Shown here piece after piece: positions 23,806 through 32,935 of a stretch of DNA of 36,874 bases. The notes under the pieces were generated by a model. The model saw only the letters and a program-made list of their open reading frames with translations. It did no database searches and was not told where the DNA came from. Location of the stretch: contig CAXBNV010000014.1 of assembly GCA_963977185.1 (NCBI GenBank), positions 1-36,874 on the forward strand, given 5' to 3'. The stretch's first letter is position 1. Each line of letters starts with the position of its first letter. This DNA comes from CAXBNV01 sp963977185 (GTDB taxonomy: Bacteria; Pseudomonadota; Gammaproteobacteria; JAGOUU01). The position numbers and the translations under genes are program-made.

Positions 23806-25233
23806 TTACTTAAAATTATTTAATATTGATAACCTTGCTTCTTTCATTGGAGCATTAAGTTTTATTAAAACAAAATACATTATAAGTCCTGATAAAATAC
23901 CAGGCATAGCTTCATAAATAAAACTACTTAGACCTAAGTAACGCCAGATTAACATTGTTAATAACCCAACAATCATTATAATGATTGATTGAGTCTCAGA
24001 AGGCCTTTTATTTAAAGTAAGTAAAATTAGTAATGGCGCAAATGAACTAGCTAATGCTGACCATGATATTAGTACAAGTTCAAAAACATTTTCGTTCCCA
24101 AATAATGCAACAAATAAAGCAAATAAAGTTATTCCTACAGTTATTAATTTGGTTTTAAAATATGTCATTCTTTTTTTGAACCCCATATCTCTTGATAAAG
24201 ATGCCGTGCAACTTAGAATTTGTGAGTCAGCAGTTGACATTGTTGCAGCAAATAAACCAGCTATTACGACACCAATAAGAATATCTGGAAGTATTTTTTG
24301 CGCTAATATTGGTAATGCAAGCTCAACATCGGTAATCTCCTGTTGACTAAGAATAAGCTTTGCTGCTAAACCAACACTAATTGTTAAACCATAAAACAAT
24401 ATATACCAGCCATAATAAAAGAATCTAACTTTTTTTAAATCATTTGGTTTATTCATAGCCATAAATCTTATCATTATATGTGGTTGACCAATAACTCCAA
24501 CTCCAGCAAATACCCAACCCATTATAAATAAAATAGATGAAAAATAACTTTTATCAGGAATAATGCTCATATAACTAGGAGATACTTCATTTAATTGCGT
24601 ATAAAAACTTTCAAATCCTCCAGTATTATTTATTGCAAAATAAATTAATAAAAACATACCTACTATCATTACCATTGATTGAGCAGCATCTGTCCATATC
24701 GATGCCCTAATTCCCCCAGCAAAACAATATAAAAGAACGATTATGGCACCAATAACTGCTCCAACACTTTCATGCCAACCAAACAAAACAAATAAGCCTT
24801 TACTACCAGCTTTTAATTGTGCTGCAGCATAAATCCCTAAAAAAATAATTGAAATAATTGCTCCAATTTTTTGCAGTAATTTAAAATTATTGCCATTCCA
24901 ACTACTGATTATTTCAGGGTAACTTAAAGCTTTATGTTTTTCTGTTTTAATTCTTAATTTTTTGTGAATATATAGTGAGGAGAGAAAGTCACCAGCAACC
25001 CAGCCAATCATTAACCAAATTGATGATAATCCTACAGCGTAAGTATAGCCTATCATACCAATAAACATGTATCCGCTATTATTAGTTGCAACTCCAGATA
25101 ATGCAACCAACCATGGTTTGACACTTTGGTCAGCTAATAAATAATCAGAAGTGTTATGTTTATTTTTGAAATACGATAACACTCCAATTACAGTAAATAA
25201 AGCTAAAGAGACAAGAAAGCTAAATATTATCAT
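23806..25233 (-). CDS. Sodium:solute symporter, PutP-type
   Basis: A 475-residue protein with 12 to 13 membrane helices of the sodium:solute symporter (SSS) family. Indicative segments are SGVATNNSGYMFIGMIGYTY (helix 2, with the residues that form the first part of the Na+ site), YCFAGGIRASIWTDAAQSMVM and FAATMSTADSQILSCTASLS, the SSS signature with the conserved S-T-A-D-S-Q. Residue patterns are closest to proline symporters, but substrate specificity cannot be read with certainty. It imports a small solute with Na+, useful as a nutrient or osmolyte. It has its own upstream gap and appears monocistronic. Confidence 0.9.
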   Translation of the reverse strand: MIIFSFLVSLALFTVIGVLSYFKNKHNTSDYLLADQSVKPWLVALSGVATNNSGYMFIGMIGYTYAVGLSSIWLMIGWVAGDFLSSLYIHKKLRIKTEKHKALSYPEIISSWNGNNFKLLQKIGAIISIIFLGIYAAAQLKAGSKGLFVLFGWHESVGAVIGAIIVLLYCFAGGIRASIWTDAAQSMVMIVGMFLLIYFAINNTGGFESFYTQLNEVSPSYMSIIPDKSYFSSILFIMGWVFAGVGVIGQPHIMIRFMAMNKPNDLKKVRFFYYGWYILFYGLTISVGLAAKLILSQQEITDVELALPILAQKILPDILIGVVIAGLFAATMSTADSQILSCTASLSRDMGFKKRMTYFKTKLITVGITLFALFVALFGNENVFELVLISWSALASSFAPLLILLTLNKRPSETQSIIIMIVGLLTMLIWRYLGLSSFIYEAMPGILSGLIMYFVLIKLNAPMKEARLSILNNFK

Positions 25234-25316
25234 TTTATAGATCTCTCCTTGAATATTTATTTATTAAGTACACAAGTATAGTAAACTATATTTAAAAATC
25301 ATCTTTTATAATAAAT

Positions 25317-26735
25317 TTATCTTATAGGCATATCATTACATCTAAATAACTCAAGACTATTTTTTTTAAGATTTAATTTTTTATAAGCATCTTGCAAAGC
25401 AGTTCTTATACCTTCTTCTAATACCGGATGATAAAAAGGCATAGCTAACGCTTCTTTAATTGTCATTTTAGAAGCTACAGCCCATGATAATAAATGAGCT
25501 AAATGCTCTCCTTCTGGAGCATAAAGTTCTGCACCTAAAATAACACCTGTATCTTTACTTATATATATATGCAAAAGACCTTTTTCTTTATTTTTTATAA
25601 TACTACGGCCTTGCCCCTCATAAGATACTTCTCCTATAACAAACTCGATATTTTTATCTGTTAATTCTTTATAAGTTTGACCTAATAAAGCTATATTTGG
25701 ATCCGTAAAAGTAATGCTAAGTAATGTTCTTGTTTTAAAACATTGTAGTTCCTCTCGCACAGCATTATAACCTGCTATACGCCCTTGATCAGCCGCTTCA
25801 TGTAATAGCTGTCTTTTAGCATTAACATCTCCTGTTATAAAAATATGTTCATGATGAACTAAATTAAAAGAAGAATCATTAAAACTTGGTATGCCTTTAG
25901 CATTTAAGTCTACTTCTAATTTATCTAAATTAAGATTATCAACATTAGGTATTCTACCTACAGCTAAAAGAGCTTTATCAAAATTTAAAATTTTATTATT
26001 TAAATTAACCTCTAACTTTCCATCTTTAGATATTCCAGAAATATTAACTCTATCATAAAAGACATTTAGTTTATTTTTTAAATCATTCTTAATATAATTT
26101 TTTATTTGAGGATCACTAATACCACCAATATTAGTATCAGGTCCAGCTAAAGTTAAATCTAAATCTAAATTATGTAGCGCTTGACCAAGCTCTAAACCAA
26201 TAACCCCAATTCCAATAACTAAAAGATTATTAGGAAAATTTTCTAAATCAAAAAAATCATTAGTATCTATAAAGAACTTTTGATATTTCTCCCAATCTTT
26301 AGGAATTAATGGTTTGGAACCAGTTGCTATAATAATTTTTTCTGCATAAATTTTCTCATCGCCTAAATTTAAAATATGAGCATCAACAAAACTTGCTTGT
26401 TTATTAATTAATTTATTTTGCCATTTGCTCATGTCATCTAATAAGCTATTAACAAATCTATCTCTTTTTTTTCTAACACTTTTTAATATATCAATGTAAT
26501 TGGGGCTAAGATTATCAGCCCCAATTATACCTTCTAACGGATATACTTTTTTTAAAGTATAATCATTAGCAATTTGAATTAAAGCTTTGGATGGCATACA
26601 CCCAACACGAGCGCAAGTTGTTCCAAGAGGACCTGAATCAATAACAACATAATCATCGGTTATTTTAGCAACTTCTTGTCTTGCAGAAAGTCCTGCAGTC
26701 CCTGCGCCAATTATGGCTACTTTATATTTTTTCAT
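25317..26735 (-). CDS. Dihydrolipoyl dehydrogenase-type FAD/NAD disulfide oxidoreductase
   Basis: A 472-residue class I pyridine nucleotide-disulfide oxidoreductase. The N-terminal VAIIGAGTAGLSARQEV binds FAD, and GTTCARVGCMPSKALI contains the redox-active CxxxxC pair. The second Rossmann motif is VIGIGVIGLELG, and FITGDVNAK is the FAD-contacting GD motif. The C-terminal FYHPVLEEGIRTAL holds the His-Glu dyad region, with HP-x-x-E. It stands alone, not beside the 2-oxoacid dehydrogenase E1/E2 genes, so it may be a stand-alone paralog (the Lpd-like or mercuric-reductase-like subgroup) rather than the complex E3. It is about 190 bases from the ADH gene stop in the other direction of reading. Confidence 0.87.
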   Translation of the reverse strand: MKKYKVAIIGAGTAGLSARQEVAKITDDYVVIDSGPLGTTCARVGCMPSKALIQIANDYTLKKVYPLEGIIGADNLSPNYIDILKSVRKKRDRFVNSLLDDMSKWQNKLINKQASFVDAHILNLGDEKIYAEKIIIATGSKPLIPKDWEKYQKFFIDTNDFFDLENFPNNLLVIGIGVIGLELGQALHNLDLDLTLAGPDTNIGGISDPQIKNYIKNDLKNKLNVFYDRVNISGISKDGKLEVNLNNKILNFDKALLAVGRIPNVDNLNLDKLEVDLNAKGIPSFNDSSFNLVHHEHIFITGDVNAKRQLLHEAADQGRIAGYNAVREELQCFKTRTLLSITFTDPNIALLGQTYKELTDKNIEFVIGEVSYEGQGRSIIKNKEKGLLHIYISKDTGVILGAELYAPEGEHLAHLLSWAVASKMTIKEALAMPFYHPVLEEGIRTALQDAYKKLNLKKNSLELFRCNDMPIR

Positions 26736-26818
26736 ATATTTTTAATTTAATTAATTTACAAAAATTTAACTATAAATAGGTATTATAATATGACTATAAA
26801 ACTTCTAAATAAAAATAC

Positions 26819-27892
26819 TTATAATTTGTCATCAACTGTTTTTAATGTGGCCATATCAATTACAAATCGATATTTAACATCTCCTTTAATAGTGCGATCA
26901 TATGCTATATTAACATTTTGCATATCAATCATTTCAATATCACAAGTAATATTATGCTTACCACAAAAATCTAACATTTCCTGAGTTTCAGGCAATCCAC
27001 CAATAAAAGATCCTGCCATATTACGGCGACGAAAAATAAGAGGAATCCCGCTTACTTTTGTTAATACTTCAATTGCTCCAACAATTACCATAGTTGCCTC
27101 TCTTTTAAGAAGCTCCATATAAGGATCGGTATCATGACCAACAGGAATAGTATTTAAGAGAAAATCAAAGCTATTTTGTGCAGCTTTCATTGCTGATTTA
27201 TCTGTTGATAAAAGAACCTCATCGGCGCCAAGCTTTTTAGCATCTTTACCTTTTTCTGGTGAAGTGGTAATCATAACTACTTTTGCACCCATTGCATGAG
27301 CAAACTTTACACCCATATGACCTAATCCACCAAGTCCTATAATACCAACTTTATGGCCTACCCCAATATCCCAGTGTTTTAATGGAGAATATGTTGTAAT
27401 TCCTGCACAAAGTAACGGTGCTGCAGCAGCTGAATCTAAATTATCAGGAATTTGTAAAACAAAACGTTCATCCACAGTAATTTTGTCCGAATACCCACCT
27501 AAAGTATAAGCATGAGACGTACCACCAATTTTATCCTCAGAGTTATATGTACCAGTAAAACCATTATCGCAATACTGCTCAAGACCATCACTACAAGAAT
27601 TGCAATGACGACAACTATCAACTAAACAACCAACTCCAACTAAATCACCTATTTTAAATTTACTTATTTCACTACCAACAGTTGTAATACGTCCTATAAT
27701 TTCATGTCCTGGTACAAATGGATAGTGCGTGCCACTCCATTCATTACGAGCTGAATGAATATCAGAGTGACAAATGCCACAGTATAAAATATCAATCACA
27801 ACATCATTAACTCTTGGTTCTCTTCTATCAAAAGAAAATGACTTTAAGTCCGAGCTGGAAGATTCTGCCATAACTCCTTTAGCTTTAATCAT
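26819..27892 (-). CDS. Zinc-dependent NAD(P) alcohol/aldehyde reductase (YahK/CAD-like)
   Basis: A 357-residue medium-chain dehydrogenase. The catalytic zinc site is CGICHSDIH with the later GHE (PFVPGHEIIG), and the structural zinc site is the CRHCNSCSDGLEQYC segment. GLGGLGHMGVKFAHAMGAKV is the nucleotide-binding loop, of the type that in the cinnamyl-alcohol/YahK group usually prefers NADP(H). It reduces aldehydes to alcohols broadly. Length and motifs are complete. It is divergent from nhaA; the gap of about 240 bases between them holds no gene I can support. Confidence 0.92.
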   Translation of the reverse strand: MIKAKGVMAESSSSDLKSFSFDRREPRVNDVVIDILYCGICHSDIHSARNEWSGTHYPFVPGHEIIGRITTVGSEISKFKIGDLVGVGCLVDSCRHCNSCSDGLEQYCDNGFTGTYNSEDKIGGTSHAYTLGGYSDKITVDERFVLQIPDNLDSAAAAPLLCAGITTYSPLKHWDIGVGHKVGIIGLGGLGHMGVKFAHAMGAKVVMITTSPEKGKDAKKLGADEVLLSTDKSAMKAAQNSFDFLLNTIPVGHDTDPYMELLKREATMVIVGAIEVLTKVSGIPLIFRRRNMAGSFIGGLPETQEMLDFCGKHNITCDIEMIDMQNVNIAYDRTIKGDVKYRFVIDMATLKTVDDKL

Positions 27893-28129
27893 TTTTATTC
27901 CTATATTATTAGTAAATAATTAATTATTATAAATATTAATTATAGTTAATTATTATTAAATAATAAAAAATTATTAAACATATTAAGATTTAACATATAA
28001 AGCTAAAGTTATAAATTATCAATAATAATCAATATGGGTTACTGATGGCACATCAAGCTGCATTGAATTTTAAGTATATATTTGTTAGAATAAAAAATTA
28101 GTTTCACTTATTTGAAGGATAAATAGATT

Positions 28130-29464
28130 ATGGAATATAAAACTTCAATAGAAAGAAACTTTAATGAGATAAACTATGGAAAAAACATTAAATTTAATTT
28201 TCAAAAGATAAGCGGCATAATACTTATCTTAAGTGTAATTTTTTCTATCAGTATCTTTAATTTTTCTTCATTACATAGTCTTTATGACTCTATAACAGAA
28301 TACCAAATCGGATTATACACGAGCGGTAACACTTACTCATTAACAATTAAAGATTTCATCAGTAAAGTATTAGTGCTTTTTTTCTTTTTCATTTTAGGCT
28401 TAGAAATAAAAAAAGAATTTGTCATTGGAGATCTTGCAAATATTAAAACATCAGTGACTCTAATTGTGTCTTCTATTGGTGGAGTCATAATCCCAATGTT
28501 AATTTATTTAGCGTTTAATTATCATGATGAATTATCAATGAAAGGTTTTGTTATCCCTATATCAACAGATACAGCTATAGCAATTGGAATAATGAGTCTT
28601 TTTAAAAAATATTTTCCAAGTAGACTCTTTCATTATATTTCATGCGTCTCTGTTATTGATGACTTAATTTCTATAGCCATCATTACTATCTATTTAAATA
28701 CTTCTGTTAATTTTGAGTTTATAGGATTAGGTTTAATCATATTTAGCATTATGTTGCTAGCCAATTTTTCTGGAATTAGAAATGTCTTCTCATATTTTTT
28801 ATTAGGCTTTTTATTATGGTTATGTTTTGAGAAAGCAGGTATACATGGTACAACAGCAGGACTTATAACGGCAATGGCAATACCTGCTAGACCAAAAGAT
28901 AATCCTAATATATTTATAAAAAAAATCAGAAGACTTTTATTTAAATTAGAATCTGACTACGAGCCTTCTGAACATATGCTTAAGCAAGAAAAATTACAAA
29001 AAAATTTTTTAAAATTAAAAGATGAATCAATTAAAGCAACGACTCCTTTACAAAGATGGTATAACTCTTTAATGAAACCGGTATTATTAATAATACTCCC
29101 TTTATTTATTATTATTAATGGAACTCTTGAGATTAATTTATACTCTATAAATAATGCATTGCATTCAACAATATTTTGGGGAATTTTATTAGCTCTTGTA
29201 GCTGGCAAACCATTAGGCTTAATGATATTTACATGGATAGTATTAAAACTAAAGTTAGGCGAAATACCATTTAAAAATACAAAAAAAGAAGTCTTATTGG
29301 TCGGAATGTTAACAGGAATTGGTTATACAATATCTTCTTTTATGGCTAATTTAACCTATACTGATGAAAATATAATAGCAATTACCAAATTTGCTACTAT
29401 GACAGGTTCAATGTTAGCGGCAATATTTGCTATAATATACGCAAAAAAAATCAGTAATTCTTAA
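28130..29464 (+). CDS. nhaA: Na+/H+ antiporter NhaA
   Basis: A 444-residue NhaA-type antiporter with about 12 membrane helices. PISTDTAIAIGIMSLF (helix IV region, with the Asp) and VIDDLISIAIITIYL (the Asp-Asp pair equivalent to Asp163/Asp164 of E. coli) are both present. FILGLEIKKEFVIGDL and GYTISSFMANLTYTD also match family signatures. Between helices VIII and IX there is a charged insertion of about 55 residues (IPARPKDNPNIFIKK to LQRWYNSLMKP), a little longer than in E. coli. It exports Na+ in exchange for H+ and works in salt and alkaline pH tolerance. A good ribosome binding site (gaagga) lies upstream. It ends convergently with msrA. Confidence 0.94.
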   Translation: MEYKTSIERNFNEINYGKNIKFNFQKISGIILILSVIFSISIFNFSSLHSLYDSITEYQIGLYTSGNTYSLTIKDFISKVLVLFFFFILGLEIKKEFVIGDLANIKTSVTLIVSSIGGVIIPMLIYLAFNYHDELSMKGFVIPISTDTAIAIGIMSLFKKYFPSRLFHYISCVSVIDDLISIAIITIYLNTSVNFEFIGLGLIIFSIMLLANFSGIRNVFSYFLLGFLLWLCFEKAGIHGTTAGLITAMAIPARPKDNPNIFIKKIRRLLFKLESDYEPSEHMLKQEKLQKNFLKLKDESIKATTPLQRWYNSLMKPVLLIILPLFIIINGTLEINLYSINNALHSTIFWGILLALVAGKPLGLMIFTWIVLKLKLGEIPFKNTKKEVLLVGMLTGIGYTISSFMANLTYTDENIIAITKFATMTGSMLAAIFAIIYAKKISNS

Positions 29465-29473
29465 TAATATTTT

Positions 29474-29968
29474 TTATTTCCTTATAAAATGGCAGGTGTA
29501 ACCATCGGGATATTTTTTTAAATAATCTTGATGGTAATTTTCTGCTGAATAAAATTTCTCAAATGGTTCTATTGTTGTAACTATAGGCTGATCGAATCTA
29601 TTTAAATTATTAACTTCTATTATTATTTGTTCTGCTATTTTTTTTTGATAAGAATCTTTTATAAAAATAACTGATCTATACTGTGATCCTATATCATTAC
29701 CTTGTTGATTTACTGTTGTAGGATTATGTATTTTAAAATAAAAATGTAAAATTTCAGCAAGAGAAATTAAGTTTTTATCATAATTAACTTTAACTGTTTC
29801 TACATGACCTGTTTTTCCAGTTTTAACATCGTCATATTTTGGGTTGTCTAAATAACCTCCTGTATAACCAACTTCAGTATCAACCACACCTTTGAGTTTA
29901 GATAATAAATCTTCCATCCCCCAAAAACATCCTCCTGATAAGAATATGAAGTCTAAATCTTGAGTCAT
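29474..29968 (-). CDS. msrA: Peptide methionine sulfoxide reductase MsrA
   Basis: A 164-residue MsrA. The catalytic Cys lies in GGCFWGMEDLL near the N-terminus, and GYTGG, GHVETVKV and AENYHQDYLKKYPDGYTCHF are all typical. The recycling Cys appears near the end (TCHF). It repairs methionine-S-sulfoxide in proteins with thioredoxin. It is convergent with nhaA and leaves only 9 bases between the stops. Confidence 0.95.
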   Translation of the reverse strand: MTQDLDFIFLSGGCFWGMEDLLSKLKGVVDTEVGYTGGYLDNPKYDDVKTGKTGHVETVKVNYDKNLISLAEILHFYFKIHNPTTVNQQGNDIGSQYRSVIFIKDSYQKKIAEQIIIEVNNLNRFDQPIVTTIEPFEKFYSAENYHQDYLKKYPDGYTCHFIRK

Positions 29969-30007
29969 ATAAATTTCATCTTATTACACTAAAAATAATA
30001 AATATAT

Positions 30008-30217
30008 TTATTTTTTATTTTTAACTTTTCTTTGTCTTTGACTTGCTATCAGCTTTTCTAATTCAATATTAAGGTCATTTAAATCATTGTCATAATCTGC
30101 TTCAGCGTAATTTACATGCTCTGCTTTTAATTCTTGATTATGAACTGCTTCTCTTTCTTTAATTTCTTTTTTAATTTTATTAATTTTATCTAATGTTTTT
30201 TGTTTTTCATTCTTCAT
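30008..30217 (-). CDS. Small charged coiled-coil protein (paralog of 18963-19154)
   Basis: A 69-residue, highly charged, helical protein. INKIKKEIKEREAVHNQELK and NYAEADYDNDLNDLN align almost without gaps with the 63-residue protein at 18963-19154, differing in a longer basic tail. I chose Met at 30217 (MKNEKQ) over ATG 30235 because it aligns with the paralog's start. Function unknown. The region 30236-30427 after it holds nothing I can support. Confidence 0.75.
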   Translation of the reverse strand: MKNEKQKTLDKINKIKKEIKEREAVHNQELKAEHVNYAEADYDNDLNDLNIELEKLIASQRQRKVKNKK

Positions 30218-30427
30218 AATAATAATACCAAACATAAAGTTGAGCTATATTATAAAGACAGATGAATATTCTGTATGTTCATAAGAAATAACTTAAGACG
30301 CAAATAATAGAACTAGTGCCCATATTAACAACTAACATTAAACTCTTTTAAAACAATAACAAACAAAAGTTTTTAGTAATAATTTATATTTAAACTAAGC
30401 TATAGAGTTTTTTAAAAACAAAAAAAA

Positions 30428-30898
30428 TTAACTGTAAAATTTTTTAACAAAACTACTTGAATATTTTGTTAAACAGCTCATTTTTTCAGGATCTATAATA
30501 AAATATGGTTTCAATGCTTCTCGACCTAATAACATTCTAAACCTTAAAGAATCTCTATTAGTCAAAGTTAATTCTATGTCATAATCAATATCTGCAATAT
30601 GCAATTTTGTTTTAATAACATATCTTTTTTCTTTTGTACCGTTGGAGCTTATTACATATCTTCTATCAACAACCTCAGCTTTAGTGGAAACAATAATTTT
30701 ATCATTGTCTTGCACTGGATGAATATCAAAAACAACAAACTTTTTTTTATTTATAATTTTTTCTTTTATATTAAAAGCATGTAAAGCAGAAGTTTTTGCA
30801 CCAGTATCAATTTTAGCTTTAATATATTTTGTCTTTAACTCTGGTAATGAACACCATTCTTGCCAACCGATTAATGTTTTAAGTTCACTTTTTATCAT
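30428..30898 (-). CDS. RimB-like retropepsin-type protease
   Basis: A 156-residue protein of the RimB/retropepsin-like family, formerly annotated as ATP-dependent zinc protease. IGWQEWCSLPELKTKYIKAK leads into IDTGAKTSALHAF, the aspartic-protease-like DTGAKTS motif, and LTNRDSLRFRMLLGREAL follows. In Pseudomonas such a protein works with the RimK glutamate ligase that modifies ribosomal protein S6; here rimK is two genes upstream on the same strand. The gene is 7 bases from the M14 gene, so it is in one operon. Its substrate here is inferred from context only. Confidence 0.85.
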   Translation of the reverse strand: MIKSELKTLIGWQEWCSLPELKTKYIKAKIDTGAKTSALHAFNIKEKIINKKKFVVFDIHPVQDNDKIIVSTKAEVVDRRYVISSNGTKEKRYVIKTKLHIADIDYDIELTLTNRDSLRFRMLLGREALKPYFIIDPEKMSCLTKYSSSFVKKFYS

Positions 30899-30905
30899 AC
30901 AAACC

Positions 30906-31925
30906 TTAATTATTTAAATTATCCATCTCATCACTATCTAAAAGCTCTAATGTTCTTATTTGTTTTTTATTAATTTTATTAAGTAGCGCAATATTAAATA
31001 TAGCTCCTCCATCATGAACCAATGCATTATTATTAATACCGATAATGAATCCTGATATAGGAGAAATAATAGTATTATTTTTTAAACTCATTGGATTCGT
31101 CACATGACCAAGAATATCATTTTCTTTAATAAAAGAACCTAGTTTTTTCTTACTTATAAAAAATCCACTATATTTAGCTCTTATCCATACTGAAGATTCA
31201 CAAAAAACAGGACTTGAAGTATCTTTGTATTTCTTATCTAACATACCAAGAAAATGCATGACATTAAAAACTCCATGTATACCATATTTAATAGATAATG
31301 AATCAAACCTTAAAGATTCTCCTGCTTCATAAACTAATAAAGGTTTATTATGCTTATGAGCTATTGCTCTTAATGATCCTGCTCGTATACTTGAATTTAA
31401 TATTATTGGAGCTCCGAATGATTTGGCAAAGCTTTTCATATAATCATCATCTAGCACCGCCCTTATTTGTGGGAAATTAACTCGATGCAATGATCCAGTA
31501 TGAAAATCTACAATATGGGTACTTTGCTTAAAAACATTTTCATAAAATAAGTTTGCTATCTTTGAAGCCAAAGAACCTCTACTATCTCCAGGAAAAAATC
31601 TATTTAAATCTCTTCTATCCATTAGATATCTTTGTTGATATAAAAATCCATATACATTTACTACAGGTACAGCTATAAGAGTACCATTAATATCTTTTAA
31701 TTTTTTTGATGAAAGAACTTTATTAATAATTTCAACCCCATTTAACTCATCTCCATGAATTGCAGCAGTTAAACATAATACAGGCCCTGGTTTTTTACCA
31801 TTGATTACATGAATATGACTGTATAAAGGGGAACCATCATATAATGATGGCATTGGAAGCAAAATTTCTTTTCTTTCGCCTGGATTAATTGTATTCCCAA
31901 AGATATTAATAATATTATTATTCAT
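30906..31925 (-). CDS. Succinylglutamate desuccinylase/aspartoacylase family (M14-like) protein
   Basis: A 339-residue protein of the AstE/aspartoacylase family of zinc amidohydrolases, related to M14 carboxypeptidases. AAIHGDELNGVEIINKVL supplies the HxxE zinc pair, and VDFHTGSLHR supplies the third His. NVYGFLYQQRYLMDRRDLNR is the usual substrate-binding segment. The C-terminal quarter (SPISGFIIGINNNALVHDGG) resembles the small beta domain of this group. Its position between rimK and the rimB-like gene is a recurring arrangement in gammaproteobacteria and suggests a role in removing or trimming amino-acid tags, but the exact substrate is unknown. Confidence 0.85.
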   Translation of the reverse strand: MNNNIINIFGNTINPGERKEILLPMPSLYDGSPLYSHIHVINGKKPGPVLCLTAAIHGDELNGVEIINKVLSSKKLKDINGTLIAVPVVNVYGFLYQQRYLMDRRDLNRFFPGDSRGSLASKIANLFYENVFKQSTHIVDFHTGSLHRVNFPQIRAVLDDDYMKSFAKSFGAPIILNSSIRAGSLRAIAHKHNKPLLVYEAGESLRFDSLSIKYGIHGVFNVMHFLGMLDKKYKDTSSPVFCESSVWIRAKYSGFFISKKKLGSFIKENDILGHVTNPMSLKNNTIISPISGFIIGINNNALVHDGGAIFNIALLNKINKKQIRTLELLDSDEMDNLNN

Positions 31926-31995
31926 AATTTTTATAATAAAGCTTATTATAATTTTAAAATTTATACATTTTAATATATATTATTGTAGACAAAGT

Positions 31996-32898
31996 CTACC
32001 CTTCATAACGCCTTTTTTTATTAGCCGCAACTTCCATCTCAAGATTTTTAATGATTTTTGATGCTACATCCATTTTTGTTGCGGTTTCAATTCCCTCTAA
32101 ACCTGGAGATGAATTTACTTCAAGAATCATAGGGCCGCTTTTTGATTGCAATAAATCAACACCAGCACAATTTAAACCTAATACTTTAGCAGCTGTCAAA
32201 GCAGCAGCTCTTTCTTCTTTAGAAATTTTAACTAATGTTGCGCTACCGCCTCTATGAATATTAGATCTAAAATCATCTCCAGCAGATTGCCTTTTAATTG
32301 CAGCAACAACCTTACCTCCAACAACAAAACATCTAATATCTGCGCCTTTAGATTCTGCGATAAATTCTTGGACAATAATATTACTATTTATTCCTCTAAA
32401 AGCTTGAATTACACTTTCAGCAGCTTTCTTCGTTTCAGCTAAAACAACGCCTAAACCTTGAGTACCTTCTATTAATTTAATTACCAATGGGGCTCCTCCA
32501 ACGGTTTTAATTAAATAATCAGTATCATCAACATGATGCGCAAAACCAGTTCTAGGCATATTTACGCCTTTCATTGCAAGTAATTGTAAGGATCTTAATT
32601 TATCTCTAGAGCGACTTATACCAATTGATGAGTTTAAACAAGTTACGTTCATTGTTTCAAACTGTCTTAAAATAGCAGTTCCATAAAAAGTTCGATTAGC
32701 TCCAATTCTTGGGATAATTGCATCAAAAGTTTCTAAAACTTCACCACCATACTGAACAGTTGGCTTTTTCGATGTTATATTCATATAACATCTCAAATAA
32801 TCTATGACTTTAACATCATGGCCTCTTTGAATACTTGCTTCAACAAGTCTTTTAGTAGAGTATAATTTTTCATTTCTAGATAATATTGCTATTTTCAT
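31996..32898 (-). CDS. rimK: RimK-type ATP-grasp glutamate ligase
   Basis: A 300-residue ATP-grasp ligase of the RimK family. N-terminal IAILSRNEKLYSTKRLVEA, then APLVIKLIEGTQGLGVVLAE (ATP-binding lysine and glycine loop), FRSNIHRGGSATLVKIS and VLEVNSSPGLEGIE (Mg2+ ligands) are typical of RimK. In E. coli it adds glutamates to the C-terminus of ribosomal protein S6. The length is the same as the canonical protein. It sits between the KefB-like antiporter gene (37 bases) and the M14 gene (70 bases), in one minus-strand unit. Confidence 0.93.
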   Translation of the reverse strand: MKIAILSRNEKLYSTKRLVEASIQRGHDVKVIDYLRCYMNITSKKPTVQYGGEVLETFDAIIPRIGANRTFYGTAILRQFETMNVTCLNSSIGISRSRDKLRSLQLLAMKGVNMPRTGFAHHVDDTDYLIKTVGGAPLVIKLIEGTQGLGVVLAETKKAAESVIQAFRGINSNIIVQEFIAESKGADIRCFVVGGKVVAAIKRQSAGDDFRSNIHRGGSATLVKISKEERAAALTAAKVLGLNCAGVDLLQSKSGPMILEVNSSPGLEGIETATKMDVASKIIKNLEMEVAANKKRRYEG

Positions 32899-32935
32899 AA
32901 CTACCTTTTGATTTCCTTTTATAATAAATTAATAA

